A stretch of DNA of 64,000 nucleotides from JAXGZG01 sp040771825. Lineage in GTDB: Bacteria; Bacillota; Sulfobacillia; Fermentithermobacillales; Fermentithermobacillaceae. The notes under the pieces were generated by a model that worked only from the letters and a program-made list of their open reading frames with translations, did not search any database and had not been told where the DNA came from. Below are positions 48,646-57,223 of the stretch, one piece after another (position 1 is the stretch's first letter; each line of letters opens with the position of its first letter). A program made the position numbers and the translations under genes. Where the stretch lies: the NCBI GenBank assembly GCA_040771825.1, contig JAXGZG010000004.1, forward strand, positions 310,001 through 374,000, in the 5' to 3' direction.

Positions 48646-49137
48646 CTACCTACCGGCCATTAACGCGCAGTAAAATTCCCAATCCGAGGAAACCTTCCAG
48701 GATAGCCGCTCCATAGGGCACAGATCATCCATCTTGGCGTTCATTATGGACGGTACCAGCCTGTGATAGGTCACCGGCACTCCCCGCCGCTTGCCCTCGC
48801 GAAGTGCAAGAGCGCTTGCGGTGGTTCCCCACATTTCTCGAGCCCCACAAAGATATGCTAATCTGAAAGCGGCTAACCCAAGGACCTTGTCGGCAAAGGC
48901 GAACGGGCCTCCCGCCGCATAACCGGGAACAAGATTTGTGCCGCCCATTCTCTCTCGTTGACGCCGGAGGATGCCCAATGCAGGGGCCAGCCTATTCCCG
49001 ATTTCGGCGTCGATAATAACTCCTTTTCCAACAAGGCAGGCGGCCCAACCTTGAGAAACCTGGCGTATGGCTATGTTCAGATCGTCTGACTGCCGATAGC
49101 TCGCCGCGCCGCTTCCTACAGAGCCGAACCCGGGCAT
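48646..49137 (-). CDS. DUF1893 protein
   Basis: The 163-residue product carries the DUF1893 pattern: ACLVGKGVIIDAEIGNRLAP, the core ADKVLGLAAFRLAYLCGAR, then ALALREGKRRGVPVTYHRLV, and the closing CPMERLS. The family is widespread in Bacillota and archaea and has no known biochemistry; the DUF1893 fold resembles cytidine-deaminase-like proteins, but the zinc ligands are not complete here. ATG 49137 has GGGAGAGG upstream; TTG 49161 is the longer alternative. Divergent from the DNA polymerase IV gene. Confidence 0.75.
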   Translation of the reverse strand: MPGFGSVGSGAASYRQSDDLNIAIRQVSQGWAACLVGKGVIIDAEIGNRLAPALGILRRQRERMGGTNLVPGYAAGGPFAFADKVLGLAAFRLAYLCGAREMWGTTASALALREGKRRGVPVTYHRLVPSIMNAKMDDLCPMERLSWKVSSDWEFYCALMAGR

Positions 49138-49299
49138 CCAATCATCCTCTCCCAAAGCCAAGGCGCCCCTCAGCCGCGTTACGTGGGCACGCGCCTTGAC
49201 TCTTTTGACTCTTGCAGTCTCCCACTTTCAGTTAGACACGCCGCCTTCCACTTCCTGCCCAGCCATTATGAGTGTATATTATTGGTAGGTGGAGATCCT

Positions 49300-50448
49300 A
49301 TGGACTGGCCCAGAGTAATCATCCTCATAGACGCCGACGCCTTTTTCGCGGCTGTGGAAATCCACGATCACCCCGAGTACAAGGGGAAACCCGTGATAGT
49401 GGGCGCCACGCCGGGGACTCGAGGCGTCGTATCCACGTGTTCCTATGAAGCTAGGAAATACGGGGTGCACTCGGCGATGCCCATATCCCGGGCATACCGG
49501 CTGTGTCCTGGCGGCATATACTTGCGGCCAAACATGGAGCGATACAGCCAAGTTTCGTCTGCCATGTTCGCAGTCTGCGACAAGTACTCGCCCATTGTAG
49601 AGAGGGTATCGGTAGACGAAGGCTACATCGATGTTACCCCCGATGACGGCGTGGAAATCGCCCAGCGGCTCAAAGCAGAAATCAAGAAGACTTTGGGCAT
49701 CACCGTCACTGCGGGAGTCTCGTACTGCCGATACTTGGCCAAAATGGCGGCCGAAGAGAATAAGCCTGACGGGCTGGGATCGGTGTCGCCCGAGGATGCA
49801 TTGGCTTTCCTCCAAGACCTGCCTGCTGCAAAGATCCCTGGAGTCGGCCCTAAGACAGTAGAGACCCTGGAGTCTTACGGGGTGAGGACCATTGGCGACC
49901 TCCGGTGCATGCCGCCAGGGTGGTTTGACAAGACCTTCGGCAAATTTGGGACCAGGTTAATGGAGCTATCCGTAGGCATCGACACAACCCCGGTGGGGGG
50001 GCCTAGGACGGCAAAATCCATAAGCGAAGAGACTACCTTCGAGCAAGACGTGACTGACAGAGATGTTCTCCGAACTGTGTTGGCGAAGCTCGGTCAAGAC
50101 GTGGGTTACCGGCTGAGGCAGGAAGGGCTTTCGGCCCGGACCATCGGCATTAAGGTACGGTATTCCGACTTCACGACGCTTACAAGGGCAAAAACCCTAA
50201 CATCGCCCGCCAGCTCAGACCCTGAGGTTTTCGCCTGCGCCAAAAACCTTCTGGAAAGGCTGTCACCGTCACGCCCAGTGAGACTCTTGGGCGTATCGGC
50301 CTCTAACCTGACGGACCAGGACAATTCCCAGCCCACGCTCTTCAAAGAAGATGACAAAGACTGGGACACCGCCTCAAAAGCAGTTGACTCCCTGAGGAAG
50401 AAGTTCGGCAAGAGAGTGGTCACAATAGGCGCCGCCCTCCGCAAGTAA
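49300..50448 (+). CDS. dinB: DNA polymerase IV (Y-family)
   Basis: The 382-residue product has the Y-family palm motifs LIDADAFFAAVE (with the steric-gate Phe) and RVSVDEGYIDVT (catalytic Asp-Glu). It also has the helix-hairpin-helix KIPGVGPKTVETLESYGV and a little-finger domain. QPTLF near residue 350 is a canonical sliding-clamp-binding motif. It bypasses damaged template in replication. ATG 49300 is preferred over upstream starts: GGTGGAGAT lies ahead and homologues begin just before the palm motif. Confidence 0.95.
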   Translation: MDWPRVIILIDADAFFAAVEIHDHPEYKGKPVIVGATPGTRGVVSTCSYEARKYGVHSAMPISRAYRLCPGGIYLRPNMERYSQVSSAMFAVCDKYSPIVERVSVDEGYIDVTPDDGVEIAQRLKAEIKKTLGITVTAGVSYCRYLAKMAAEENKPDGLGSVSPEDALAFLQDLPAAKIPGVGPKTVETLESYGVRTIGDLRCMPPGWFDKTFGKFGTRLMELSVGIDTTPVGGPRTAKSISEETTFEQDVTDRDVLRTVLAKLGQDVGYRLRQEGLSARTIGIKVRYSDFTTLTRAKTLTSPASSDPEVFACAKNLLERLSPSRPVRLLGVSASNLTDQDNSQPTLFKEDDKDWDTASKAVDSLRKKFGKRVVTIGAALRK

Positions 50449-50501
50449 TCCTCTAATAGCTCATCCTTTCTTCGGTAAATACTAGTAGCGGAGGGATGTA
50501 T

Positions 50502-50948
50502 GTGACAAGAAACATATGGACCAGAGCATTATGGGGAGGCGTAGTCGGAACGGTTGCCAGCGACATCATACTCCTCATAGGAAGAGCCACCGGGGCTTTG
50601 CGGACTGACCTAATGGCGGGGCTTGCTGACCTATTCACCACCACCGGAGTAGCAAGAACCACAAGCGGCATGATCCTGGGGTTCGTGATTCACCTCCTAT
50701 TTGGCGCACTTTGGGCTCTACTTTTCACTGCTGTAATAAGAGCGTTTCACTCGCGCCATAACCTTGTGGCGGGGATTATTAATGGCCTCATCTTGTGGCT
50801 CTTATGGGGCATTGCTTTGCCGCCGGCAGGGGTCGCTTCGGCGCCTTGGGCCTCCGGGACAGCGACCACGCTCTTCACGCTGGCTTCGACCCTGGCCTAT
50901 GGAGTGATTGTGGGGTACCTTACCAGTGAGGAAGTGGTCCGGACATAG
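50502..50948 (+). CDS. Four-helix membrane protein, unknown
   Basis: The roughly 149-residue product has four hydrophobic segments (TVASDIILLIGRATG, TTSGMILGFVIHLLFGALWA, NGLILWLLWGIALPPAG and TLASTLAYGVIVGYL), similar to DUF1440/DUF6789-type proteins. GTG 50502 is chosen because GGAGGG is 6 bp upstream, whereas ATG 50496 overlaps it. It follows dinB by 53 bp on the same strand but has its own leader. Confidence 0.65.
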   Translation: MTRNIWTRALWGGVVGTVASDIILLIGRATGALRTDLMAGLADLFTTTGVARTTSGMILGFVIHLLFGALWALLFTAVIRAFHSRHNLVAGIINGLILWLLWGIALPPAGVASAPWASGTATTLFTLASTLAYGVIVGYLTSEEVVRT

Positions 50949-50998
50949 GCAAGGGAGGCTTAGCCGTGAGTAACGAGACCCCCAGATAGCAAGGACCG

Positions 50999-52270
50999 TC
51001 AGCGGCGTGGATCGCCTATTTCCAGGAGCATCGCGTCAATAGACGAAGTCAATGCCGAGAGTAAAAACACAGAACCTGCAGCCGCCGGCTCCAAGGCGCC
51101 AGTATGGACTGCAAACGCAAGCAGGCCTACACAGATTAGACCTGCGGTCAGAAAGATGGTGGCTCGTACCGGCGGCCTGAACCCGATAGCGAAAAAAGCC
51201 GCACTACACAAGATTATGAAACAAGGCAAAACCGGACTGTCGTCAGGCGGCTGTAAGACCCCACAATAACTATTAGCGAAGAATACCAGAAGCCCTGCAT
51301 GAATCAGGCACGTCATAAGGATCGCTGAGGCGGCTCTCAGAATCCAATGAGAAACCGCAACCCGCTTGGGCCGTTGCATCTTCGCCCAAGATTTCCAGGG
51401 AAGGACCGCCGCCGTGGCACGAAGGAGGGCCAGAGCAGCATAAGCCGCCATCCATACCGGGGACCGAACAAGATTCCACAATGGTCCCAGCGGAGCAACC
51501 ATAGGTGCAAGATGCATTGCCAAGAGCCCCAGTGACCGGTTAAGGGCCGAGACCTCGGGACCCGCCGCATCCTCTAGGAACGCGATGCTGAAAACCAGGA
51601 GTATGACTGTGCTTACAAGGCGCATGGCCGAAACCCGCGCGCCCGGGTTCTTGACCACGTCGTGAAAAGCGCTGCCCACGTAGCGGTTGAAGTCACTCAA
51701 GGCGAGCTTAATGGTGCGAATCTTAGGTAACCTGGGGGCGAGGGCAATCAGGACAAACGCTGCTGCCGTAAGGGCCAGGGTAGCGATGTCGAAACCGCGC
51801 CCGAGAAACTGCCGGGCTCTTTCGCCCAAGAAGAACACGGCCGCACCTTCAAGGAAGAACCGGCCCGCCCGACCGAAAGAAGCTGCCGTAAGGAACGTCC
51901 AAAAAGGCACCTGGAAAATGCCGGCGCTGAACGTAAACACCTTGAACGGGATAGGAGTAAAGGCGGCTATTCCAACAGCCCATCCTCCGTAGCGGGCCAA
52001 GAGGCGCTCAACGTCATTCACAATTCTGGGCGAGGACAGCTTGACAACTAGAGGTCTGCCGGCCCTCTGACCGGCAAAGTATCCGCACACTCCACCCAGC
52101 ACCGAAGCGAATGTTGTGAGGAAAGCGTACCAGAACGACAGTTTGGGAACTGTGAGGCATAGGGGGATAAGGATAAGATCCGGAGGAATTGGGAAAACCG
52201 TAGACTCTAGAAAGGCCACAACAAAAAGCCCAAGCGGCCCGTACTCCACAAGGTTGTCGACGCTAAACAT
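50999..52270 (-). CDS. DedA-family membrane protein with C-terminal extension
   Basis: Residues 1-190 are a DedA/SNARE-associated domain: FVVAFLESTVFPIPPDLILI with the conserved E/P, TTFASVLGGVCGYFAGQRAG and AAFTPIPFKVFTFSAGIFQV (F-x-P-x-P re-entrant loop) are the hallmarks of DedA lipid flippases, required for envelope lipid homeostasis. The remaining 230 residues are six to seven further hydrophobic helices which I do not recognise. Usual DedA proteins are about 200 residues. ATG 52270 with a GGGATG-type start region. Confidence 0.85.
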   Translation of the reverse strand: MFSVDNLVEYGPLGLFVVAFLESTVFPIPPDLILIPLCLTVPKLSFWYAFLTTFASVLGGVCGYFAGQRAGRPLVVKLSSPRIVNDVERLLARYGGWAVGIAAFTPIPFKVFTFSAGIFQVPFWTFLTAASFGRAGRFFLEGAAVFFLGERARQFLGRGFDIATLALTAAAFVLIALAPRLPKIRTIKLALSDFNRYVGSAFHDVVKNPGARVSAMRLVSTVILLVFSIAFLEDAAGPEVSALNRSLGLLAMHLAPMVAPLGPLWNLVRSPVWMAAYAALALLRATAAVLPWKSWAKMQRPKRVAVSHWILRAASAILMTCLIHAGLLVFFANSYCGVLQPPDDSPVLPCFIILCSAAFFAIGFRPPVRATIFLTAGLICVGLLAFAVHTGALEPAAAGSVFLLSALTSSIDAMLLEIGDPRR

Positions 52271-52403
52271 AGAGGCACATCCCTGACAAATGGCTGTAAT
52301 ACATTGAGTTCGCCTCTGAAGATAGACGATCCTTCAGAAGAATTGGTTCACATGCGGTGCTTGCCAGAGGCAATACCGTATTTGGGGCCTCAACGAAAAA
52401 AGC

Positions 52404-52816
52404 GGTAAGCAGGCCTATAAGCCGGGTTCTGTCAAGAGTGGCCATCCATCTAGGAGGAAAGTTGCCTTTCCCCTCATGCGACCATACCCGAGGGCTCGGC
52501 GAGCAGCGTCATCACCCTCCTATTTGGTCTTGCTCCGGGTGGGGTTTGCCTGGCCAGCCGGTCACCCGACTGCCGGTGGTCTCTTACACCACCTTTTCAC
52601 CCTTACCCTGCACAGCGTCAGTGCCTTGTTGCAGCGCCTCTAGGCTGGGCACGCCCAGAGGGGCCAAAAGGCACACCGGAGGCAGGGCGGTATGTTTCTG
52701 TGGCACTTTCCCTAAAGTCACCTTCGCTGGGCGTTACCCAGCACCCCGCTCTATGGAGCCCGGACTTTCCTCAGGCGCCGGTTGCCCGGCACCCGCGGCC
52801 ACTTGACCTGCTTACC
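52404..52816 (-). ncRNA. rnpB: RNase P RNA (class A)
   Basis: The minus strand contains the universal conserved parts: GAGGAAAGTCCGGGCTCC-type CR-I segment (near 52770), AGGGTGAAAAGGTGGTGTAA (CR-III region) and, near the 3' end, the GACAGAACCCGGCTTATAGG (CR-V). P1 is closed by 10 bp: 52807-52816 with 52404-52413. The length of about 413 nt and presence of the elements fits a class A (ancestral) RNase P RNA, not the B. subtilis-type class B. It catalyses tRNA 5' maturation with the RnpA protein. A T-run follows P1 as terminator. Confidence 0.96.
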
Positions 52817-52822
52817 TAAGAC

Positions 52823-52851
52823 AATATAACAGGGCCGGTGGAAGGCGTCAA
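52823..52851 (-). promoter_or_regulatory. rnpB promoter
   Basis: On the minus strand TTGACG (52846-52851), a 17-bp spacer and TATATT (52823-52828) form a sigma-A promoter ending 6 bp before the mature 5' end of RNase P RNA at 52816. Confidence 0.85.
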
Positions 52852-53377
52852 AGCGCCTGTTCCGCGCCTGACTAACGGGGTAAACCCCGTGTACCGGCTA
52901 TCCCAGTCTACTTCGGTGCCAATATTATGTCAAATCCAGGTGATGGGAGACATTGAGGGCGCGTTTCGACATGATGGAGATGCTGAGTCAGCGCGGTCAC
53001 GGGTAATTATGCACCACTTGACGGTTTTCGACCTTGTTCGCGCAACACGCGTACACATGCGGGAGTCTGGATTTGAACTGTGAAATAACGGACGCTGGTT
53101 CCCGTAGACAAAACCCACGGCAAAAACGATCGTTTTAAGTCTAGACATTTACGCTTTTCGCCATGTTCTCGGGGATCTCATTGTGCTCAGTTGACAAAGC
53201 GTGTCCCGAACCGTCTCGCTGAATAATCTTTATGCATCTCTGTATAAGCCACCACTATGGGCAGGAGTTGTTCGAAGTTAAGCAGGGCCGGTGCAATATG
53301 CCACAACGGCTATTCACCGGCCCTCACAATCTACTCCGCAGCCAACTTACGGCCCAACCATGAAACACATCATCCGG
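52852..53377. other. Gene-free intergenic region
   Basis: About 525 bp between the rnpB promoter and the last gene of the membrane operon. A plus-strand frame reaching position 53083 includes GDIEGAFRHDGDAESARSRV but it has no ribosome binding site and no recognisable family, so I do not call it. No clear terminator or riboswitch is visible. Confidence 0.5.
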
Positions 53378-53986
53378 CTATCTAATCAGATGAAGCCAGT
53401 CACCGAGCAGAAACTGCATTCTACCCAGAAGAAGCGAAAAGCGAGCCATAACTGTACTGCCAAATGCTGCTCCCAAAGCAATCATCATGGTCCAACGCCC
53501 GATGCTAGATGTCACTTTGTATGGCACGTGCAGCGGGTTCTTCTCATTGACCGTGAAGAAGAAGTACGCCAGAGTGCCCAAGAGGCCAAGAAGGAAAAAC
53601 ACATTGTTAACGCTATTGAGAGATAGGAATGAAGCGGTTATCTGGCCTATGAATGGCGCAGGAGTATACGCAAGCGTCAGACCCGAGCTCATGCCCAGCC
53701 AGAACGCCATAGGGATCCGGCTCCACTGGGACGCCCTTGGTGAGAATCTGGTGTACATCAGAAGCCCAATCGCTATGGGGACAATCAAGTGCCATTGGCC
53801 ATTTTGGGCCAAGTCATTAGCCACAGTAGGTCTTAGGTAGTTGTGATACGTGGTTACGATGAGGTTCCCAGAAGCGCACCCAACATAAACGTGCTCAGCG
53901 AAACGATAGAACACGTTTTCTTTCACCAAGAAACTGAAGATCGCAAGGGTGAAGAAGGCGCTAATCCATATTGTCGCGGTGTTCAA
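53378..53986 (-). CDS. Membrane protein 4 of the DUF6754 operon
   Basis: The 202-residue product has about five hydrophobic segments (IWISAFFTLAIFSFLV, HLIVPIAIGLLMYTRF, WLGMSSGLTLAYTPAPFI, VFFLLGLLGTLAYFFF, WTMMIALGAAFGSTVM). It is rich in aromatic residues. I do not recognise a family. The TTG start is preceded by AAGGGGGG 9 bp upstream. It starts 16 bp after the previous gene of the operon and is the last gene. Confidence 0.72.
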   Translation of the reverse strand: MNTATIWISAFFTLAIFSFLVKENVFYRFAEHVYVGCASGNLIVTTYHNYLRPTVANDLAQNGQWHLIVPIAIGLLMYTRFSPRASQWSRIPMAFWLGMSSGLTLAYTPAPFIGQITASFLSLNSVNNVFFLLGLLGTLAYFFFTVNEKNPLHVPYKVTSSIGRWTMMIALGAAFGSTVMARFSLLLGRMQFLLGDWLHLIR

Positions 53987-54002
53987 GTATGGCTACCCCC
54001 CT

Positions 54003-54854
54003 TCAAGATGCAGCAGGACGCTGGGCGCCCTTCTTGGAAGACTTATCTGCGAAATGGCCTATGTTTGCCAAAATGATGAAGACAATGACGAGCAAATGAG
54101 CCATTGACTGTGCATCCATGCCCGCCACAGCCTGTCCAGGTTTCTCAAGCAGAAGTTCGTACTCGGCAGCGCCCTTTAGCCCCATCAGAAACCCCTTGTA
54201 CTGTCCGGACCTTACATAAGGCATTTCCTCGGGGACGGATACTGAAGTCATCCCGCCTGTAACCGGCACATTGCCTGGTATTCCAACGTAAGTAAGGTAC
54301 CTTGACGGCCCGGGAGCGACTCCTGAAATGTCGATAATGAGCTGCGTTTGTCTCAACGCCTTCAAATTATCCATCATCGGGATTTGGCTAAGAGGCGTGT
54401 TAAACGCGTCGACATTGGCGGCCCCTGTCCACAGATCGTCAGTCATCTGCGTGAGAGTCACATTTCCGCCGGGTTTGTACCCTAGGTTAACCCAGTCCAC
54501 GCCATAAGTCTTATCCAGTTCCATGGCGATTGGCTCTACTAACGGTTGAGCGAGACTTGGACCCTCCAAAACAGTAGCGAACATCAGAACTTTCACATCT
54601 CTCTGCATCGCATGGCGGAAAACTGCCGTAATCATGGGGTTCATTTCGGTGGCGTTTGATGACGAATAGTCAGGGCAAAGAACCAGCACACTCCCAGGTG
54701 AAAGTGAATCAACTGCAGCATAAACGTCTCTGGTCTCTTTCCCGATGTCAATCGGCAGTCCCATCGGCCTAAGCAAAGGAAATGCGATACTCAGGGCGAT
54801 GAGAACATATAGTATTCGCGTATCTATCGACCTCATCCGTACTATCCAAGACAC
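54003..54854 (-). CDS. Membrane-anchored extracytoplasmic protein of the DUF6754 operon
   Basis: About 283 residues. One membrane helix near the N-terminus (ILYVLIALSIAFPLL) and one near the C-terminus (LLVIVFIILANIGHF) enclose a 220-residue extracytoplasmic domain. This domain alternates beta-strands and helices (SVLVLCPDYSSSNATEMNPM, HAMQRDVKVLMFATV, QLIIDISGV) like a Rossmann-type fold and contains a CPDYSSSN strand-loop. No catalytic motif is recognised. GTG 54854 is chosen for GGAGG 8 bp upstream rather than GTG 54863. Confidence 0.72.
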   Translation of the reverse strand: MSWIVRMRSIDTRILYVLIALSIAFPLLRPMGLPIDIGKETRDVYAAVDSLSPGSVLVLCPDYSSSNATEMNPMITAVFRHAMQRDVKVLMFATVLEGPSLAQPLVEPIAMELDKTYGVDWVNLGYKPGGNVTLTQMTDDLWTGAANVDAFNTPLSQIPMMDNLKALRQTQLIIDISGVAPGPSRYLTYVGIPGNVPVTGGMTSVSVPEEMPYVRSGQYKGFLMGLKGAAEYELLLEKPGQAVAGMDAQSMAHLLVIVFIILANIGHFADKSSKKGAQRPAAS

Positions 54855-54875
54855 GTCCCGCACCTCCTTCGATAA

Positions 54876-55484
54876 TCACTCGCCAAGGTGAGACCGCTGA
54901 ATCCCCAGCAGCACTTTCGCCGATTGAGAAAAAGCTCCCAGATAGGTGCCTATGAGAATCCCACGCATAGCGCTGGCATTGGGTATGTCCATGATCCATG
55001 AGGTTATCACCGGGAAGCCATTCCATATGCGGTTCCCTATGGGAGCACGACCCAGCATGACAATGCACGCCGCCAGTAAAAGGACCGTTGATTCCAAGTT
55101 CCTCATCCGAAAAGCACGGTAAGCCGCGGAACCGATGTAGAAGGCGAGCAGGGCAAACACTGAAGCCCCAAGAGGAACGACAGTGGCCTGAAAGATTTTG
55201 CTGTAGATAGGTCCGTTTGGTTTGTCCAAAACCCCAACTATAACCGTACCAAACAGGCAGATTAGAAAGACTACACTCATTCCCCAGTTCTTGCGCTTCC
55301 GCCGGACGTTCCGGTAGTGATTGCTGACCTCGTTGGCAGCCCCCACGAATACGGCGAACGCAACAGATACGACATACCAGCGATTTAGTGTCGTGGTTAC
55401 GCCCTTTGCTGTTCCGAAGAATACACCGATGATGGTCAAGACACCCACGATGAAAGTAATAGCAATAGCGATTTCTCTGCGCAC
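54876..55484 (-). CDS. Six-helix membrane protein of the DUF6754 operon
   Basis: About 202 residues with hydrophobic segments EIAIAITFIVGVLTIIGVFF, WYVVSVAFAVFVG, VVFLICLFGTVIVGV, ATVVPLGASVFALLAFYIGS, LESTVLLLAACIVMLG and ILIGTYLGAF. Basic loops face the cytoplasm, and the segment NHYRNVRRKRKNWG is notable. I do not recognise a family. GTG 55484 has GGGAGG 8 bp upstream. The gaps to both neighbours are 16 and 21 bp, so all four genes are one transcript. Confidence 0.72.
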   Translation of the reverse strand: MRREIAIAITFIVGVLTIIGVFFGTAKGVTTTLNRWYVVSVAFAVFVGAANEVSNHYRNVRRKRKNWGMSVVFLICLFGTVIVGVLDKPNGPIYSKIFQATVVPLGASVFALLAFYIGSAAYRAFRMRNLESTVLLLAACIVMLGRAPIGNRIWNGFPVITSWIMDIPNASAMRGILIGTYLGAFSQSAKVLLGIQRSHLGE

Positions 55485-55500
55485 TGGCGTCACCTCCCTA

Positions 55501-56277
55501 TTACTTTGTCAAAAAGTCCACAAGAGGCTTCTGGGCATTGGCTGTGGCAAGTATAGAACCCGCAAGGATTAGCCCAAAAATTACCATCTTGCCCCAGTCC
55601 TGGGCAACTAGAGAAGCCGTGTCAACAGGGTTCTTGGATATATAGGCGCTGGCGGCGTAGATTTCCTCACCCAGCATGCAGTAGTCACAGGCTGTGAGCA
55701 TGAAGGCGAGCTGGTGATGGTGCGCGGTACCGCCGATCTGTATTGCGCCTGCCCGCGCTCCGGCTTCGGCGAAAAGTAGCGACTCTGCCCAAAAAGGCCC
55801 TATCATCAGAGTAACCGCCACTCCTTCGCGGGCCATGATTCCAACCACTCCTGACGCATAGGCCCACTGTGAACCGGCGAGGTACCTAACATCATCAGAT
55901 CTGAATACGTCGACTGATCCCTCAGAAGCATATCCTTGCCTAACGATCTCCTCTAATATGGGCTGCATTTGAGGCACCATGGTAGCGGTAATCAGCCTTG
56001 CCTGGTAACGTGCAACCGTTCGTGCCACGTGCCCCAGCACCGCAAAAGAAGCCAGAGTCTGAGGATCATTGAAGTCAGCAGCAGTTCCGGGAGAGTAGAT
56101 AATGGGACGGTTCATCTCGGTGGCGCGGCCAACAGCCTCTTCAATGGAGTCGATACCTGGAATGCGACGTATCTCGGGGACTCGCAGTCCCTTCCTGGCG
56201 CGGCTAATCAGTGCAACAACGGTGAGAGTGTAGAATAGAACCACTAGCGAGTCAATTACGTACCCTTGCTCGAGCAT
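55501..56277 (-). CDS. DUF6754 protein, first gene of a four-gene membrane operon
   Basis: The 258-residue product has an N-terminal membrane helix (VIDSLVVLFYTLTVVALI), a soluble cytoplasmic-looking middle and a C-terminal helix (VIFGLILAGSILATANA). Conserved-looking motifs are PIIYSPGTAADFNDPQTLAS and TAHHHQLAFMLTACDYCMLG, with a His triad and CxxC-like Cys pair. I assign DUF6754 from memory. ATG with GGAGGGG upstream. The function is not known; the operon context suggests a membrane complex with the three proteins after it. Confidence 0.72.
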   Translation of the reverse strand: MLEQGYVIDSLVVLFYTLTVVALISRARKGLRVPEIRRIPGIDSIEEAVGRATEMNRPIIYSPGTAADFNDPQTLASFAVLGHVARTVARYQARLITATMVPQMQPILEEIVRQGYASEGSVDVFRSDDVRYLAGSQWAYASGVVGIMAREGVAVTLMIGPFWAESLLFAEAGARAGAIQIGGTAHHHQLAFMLTACDYCMLGEEIYAASAYISKNPVDTASLVAQDWGKMVIFGLILAGSILATANAQKPLVDFLTK

Positions 56278-56583
56278 GGATTCCCCTCCAATCTAGGGCT
56301 TAGTTACGGAACCCAGAATGGCTGATGTCATACACAAGCCAAATCAGTTTTGAACAACAACCAGATCTCGTGCCGGACTAGGAACAAGGTCCGGACGGTG
56401 AACTCGTGGCGCTAGGCACTGACACCTCCTAATAGAGGATTTCCAACCGAATACGATCGCCCATGGCTACCGAGATCACTTGCGGAATCTCCGGAGCTCT
56501 TGTCCCGCTCTTCCTCCGCGCTGCGACAAATACCTTTGTATCTACACACCGAATCCTGTAGTAGCGCTGCTCCAAGACGCCCG
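56278..56583. other. Gene-free intergenic region
   Basis: No gene I can support. A minus-strand frame from about 56580 to 56429 (VDTKVFVAARRKSGT, then GDRIRLEILY) has no ribosome binding site and ends before an AGGAGG which leads to no start codon. It may be a remnant. Confidence 0.4.
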
Positions 56584-56623
56584 ACCAAAGAAATAGGGCC
56601 TGAGCGACAGGTAGCTCAGGCCC
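56584..56623 (-). terminator. Terminator of the lemA unit
   Basis: On the minus strand GGGCCTGAGC pairs with GCTCAGGCCC (56596-56605 with 56614-56623), an 8-nt loop between, then TATTTCTTT. It lies 31 bp after the lemA stop. Confidence 0.85.
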
Positions 56624-56653
56624 ATGTCCAAAAACCATGGAGCGATTGCGTAT

Positions 56654-57223
56654 TTAGTCCGTGAAGTTCACATCAGGCACTATCCTGGCGGAGTCTGGAA
56701 TCTCGAAGTAGGCCCGAGACCCAAACCCCAGAGATCTGGCGATCAGTACGTTAGGGAACTGCTTTACCCTGGCGTTGAAACCCTTCACAATCTCATTGAA
56801 TCTCCCGCGCTCCACCGATAGTCGGTTCTCAGTCCCAGTCAGCTCATCCATGAGAGCCCTAAACTGCGTGTCGGCCTTGAGGTCAGGGTAGTTTTCAACA
56901 ACTACCAGAAGTCGCGCCAAAGCCGACTCAAATTGGTTGGCAGCCTCAACTCGCTCCTCAACCGGCAAATTGCCTCCCAGCCTGGCTCTGGCGTCAGCGA
57001 TAGCTGTGAAAACATCCTCTTCGTGTTTCGCGTAACCCTTTACGGTGCTAACCAAGTTCGGGATCAGGTCCGCGCGCCGCTGCAGCTGGTTTTCAACCTG
57101 AGCCCACTGACCGTCTACACCTTCATTCTCCTTTACAAGGGAGTTGTACTGGGAGACTCCCCATACTCCCAGCAGAAGCACAACACCCAGGACCACAAGT
57201 AGCACCAATCCAGCTTTCTTCAT
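56654..57223 (-). CDS. lemA: LemA-family membrane-anchored protein
   Basis: The 189-residue product has one N-terminal membrane helix (AGLVLLVVLGVVLLLGVWGV) and the helical LemA domain: YNSLVKENEGVDGQWAQVEN, QRRADLIPNLVSTVKGYAKH, FEIPDSARIVPDVNF at the C-terminus. LemA proteins are commonly linked to a TPM-domain protein, as in this locus, where the upstream TPM gene is broken. ATG 57223 has GGAGGA upstream; the earlier ATG lacks it. It ends in a strong terminator. Confidence 0.9.
   Translation of the reverse strand: MKKAGLVLLVVLGVVLLLGVWGVSQYNSLVKENEGVDGQWAQVENQLQRRADLIPNLVSTVKGYAKHEEDVFTAIADARARLGGNLPVEERVEAANQFESALARLLVVVENYPDLKADTQFRALMDELTGTENRLSVERGRFNEIVKGFNARVKQFPNVLIARSLGFGSRAYFEIPDSARIVPDVNFTD

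Noticed and set aside
52357..52806. 149-residue frame
   Set aside because: It overlaps the RNase P RNA, whose conserved segments explain the sequence.
52838..53083. Small plus-strand frame after rnpB
   Set aside because: It overlaps the rnpB promoter, has no ribosome binding site and no family.
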